NCBI RefSeq assembly: GCF_025354435.1
Contig: NZ_JANXMU010000015.1
Coordinates: forward strand, 1-64,000
DNA: 64,000 nucleotides
Direction of reading: 5' to 3'
DNA from: Rhodoferax sp.
GTDB taxonomy: Bacteria > Pseudomonadota > Gammaproteobacteria > Burkholderiales > Burkholderiaceae_C
Shown here: positions 63,558 through 64,000 of the stretch, one piece after another
Layout: each line of letters opens with the position of its first letter
Numbering within the stretch: position 1 is the stretch's first letter
Notes under the pieces: model-generated
Database searches by the model: none
Told to the model about the DNA's origin: nothing
What the model saw: the letters and a program-made list of their open reading frames with translations, nothing else
Translations under genes and position numbers: made by a program

Positions 63558-64000
63558 ATGCCCCAGTTTGTCCATACGGTCGGTGCCCACACCTACCGCT
63601 TCCGCGATCTCCGTGACTTGCTCGCCAAGGCCACGCCCCTGCGCTCGGGCGATGTGCTGGCGGGCGTGGCGGCGGGCAATGCGCAAGAGCGGGTGGCGGC
63701 GCAAATGACCCTGGCCGATCTGCCGCTAGTTACGTTTTTGAACCTGCAGGTGGTGCCCTACGAGAGCGACGAAGTCACCCGCCTGATCCTCGACAGCCAT
63801 GATGCCGCCGCCTTCGCCCCGATCCGCCACCTGACCGTGGGCGATTTCCGCAACTGGCTGCTGAGCGACGCGGTGGACAGCGCCACGCTGGCCGTGGTGG
63901 CCCCCGGCATCACGCCCGAGATGGCGGCGGCGGTAAGCAAGATCATGCGCAACCAGGATTTGATTCTGGTGGCCAGGAAGTGCCGCGTCATCACCGCGTT
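63558..64000 (+). CDS. eutB: Ethanolamine ammonia-lyase large subunit, partial (N-terminus)
   Basis: The first 147 codons, open to the window edge. Sequence RFRDLRDLLAKATPLRSGDV, then AGVAAGNAQERVAAQMTLAD and the ITPEMAAAVSKIMRNQDLIL segment, matches EutB, the adenosylcobalamin-dependent enzyme splitting ethanolamine to acetaldehyde and ammonia. eutC is expected beyond the window. Two palindromes upstream suggest a local operator. Confidence 0.92.
   Translation, partial: MPQFVHTVGAHTYRFRDLRDLLAKATPLRSGDVLAGVAAGNAQERVAAQMTLADLPLVTFLNLQVVPYESDEVTRLILDSHDAAAFAPIRHLTVGDFRNWLLSDAVDSATLAVVAPGITPEMAAAVSKIMRNQDLILVARKCRVITA

Overview
The window is a GC-rich bacterial chromosome segment that spans the replication origin. 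The order rpmH-rnpA-yidD-yidC-mnmE on one strand and dnaA-dnaN-gyrB on the other, separated by about 395 bp with two perfect DnaA boxes, marks oriC near 42.6-43.0 kb. Gene content (ArgP-type LysR, lptD/amgK divergon, surA-rsmA, kdsD-kdsC-lptC, extra infA copy, hybrid malic enzyme) and two dispersed intergenic repeat families point to Burkholderiales, most likely Comamonadaceae of the Rhodoferax/Polaromonas/Acidovorax type. The genus is inference. No IS element, prophage, CRISPR array, tRNA or rRNA gene was recognised.

Layout. 0-5.3 kb: LysR gene flanked by two small same-strand genes with a shared upstream motif, a metallophosphoesterase, a GH13 glucosidase and a TetR regulator with a clear palindromic operator. 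5.3-7.3 kb: AT-rich leader and a three-gene set (Ala-rich small protein, Sbal_3080-like lipoprotein, orphan FlgH). 7.4-13.5 kb: argP, dadA, an aldehyde dehydrogenase, murU and pepP. 13.5-16.8 kb: a long, strongly structured leader, a 78-aa protein, IF-1 and the malic enzyme. 16.9-17.8 kb: secreted barnase-type RNase with barstar. 18.1-24.8 kb: rsmA, surA, lptD, divergent amgK, and rsmE.

24.8-30.5 kb: a MukBEF/Mks/Wadjet-like condensin operon (kleisin, KITE, SMC ATPase) with no Toprim nuclease gene, followed by an ECF sigma factor and a small zinc-binding protein. 30.5-31.9 kb: tandem Gly-rich RRM genes with matching long leaders. 31.9-39.9 kb: SDR, lptC, kdsC, kdsD, a CPA2 antiporter, apt, two small conserved genes and mnmE. 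40-48.4 kb: the origin block. 48.4-52.4 kb: a BrnA-like remnant, TetR, a Tat-type lipoprotein gene interrupted by an in-frame TAG, and a secreted hypothetical. 52.5-64 kb: MltB-type transglycosylase; an overlapping operon of 6-phosphogluconate dehydrogenase, transketolase, a PF10091 glycoside hydrolase and a flavin disulfide oxidoreductase; an MFS pump; an AAA ATPase with an exonuclease; and the start of eutB.

The strongest leads are the nuclease-less condensin operon, the structured leader at 13.5-13.8 kb, the interrupted lipoprotein gene, and the about 45-60 bp palindromic repeat. That repeat occurs at least twelve times, lies inside two reading frames and supplies stop codons to two others.
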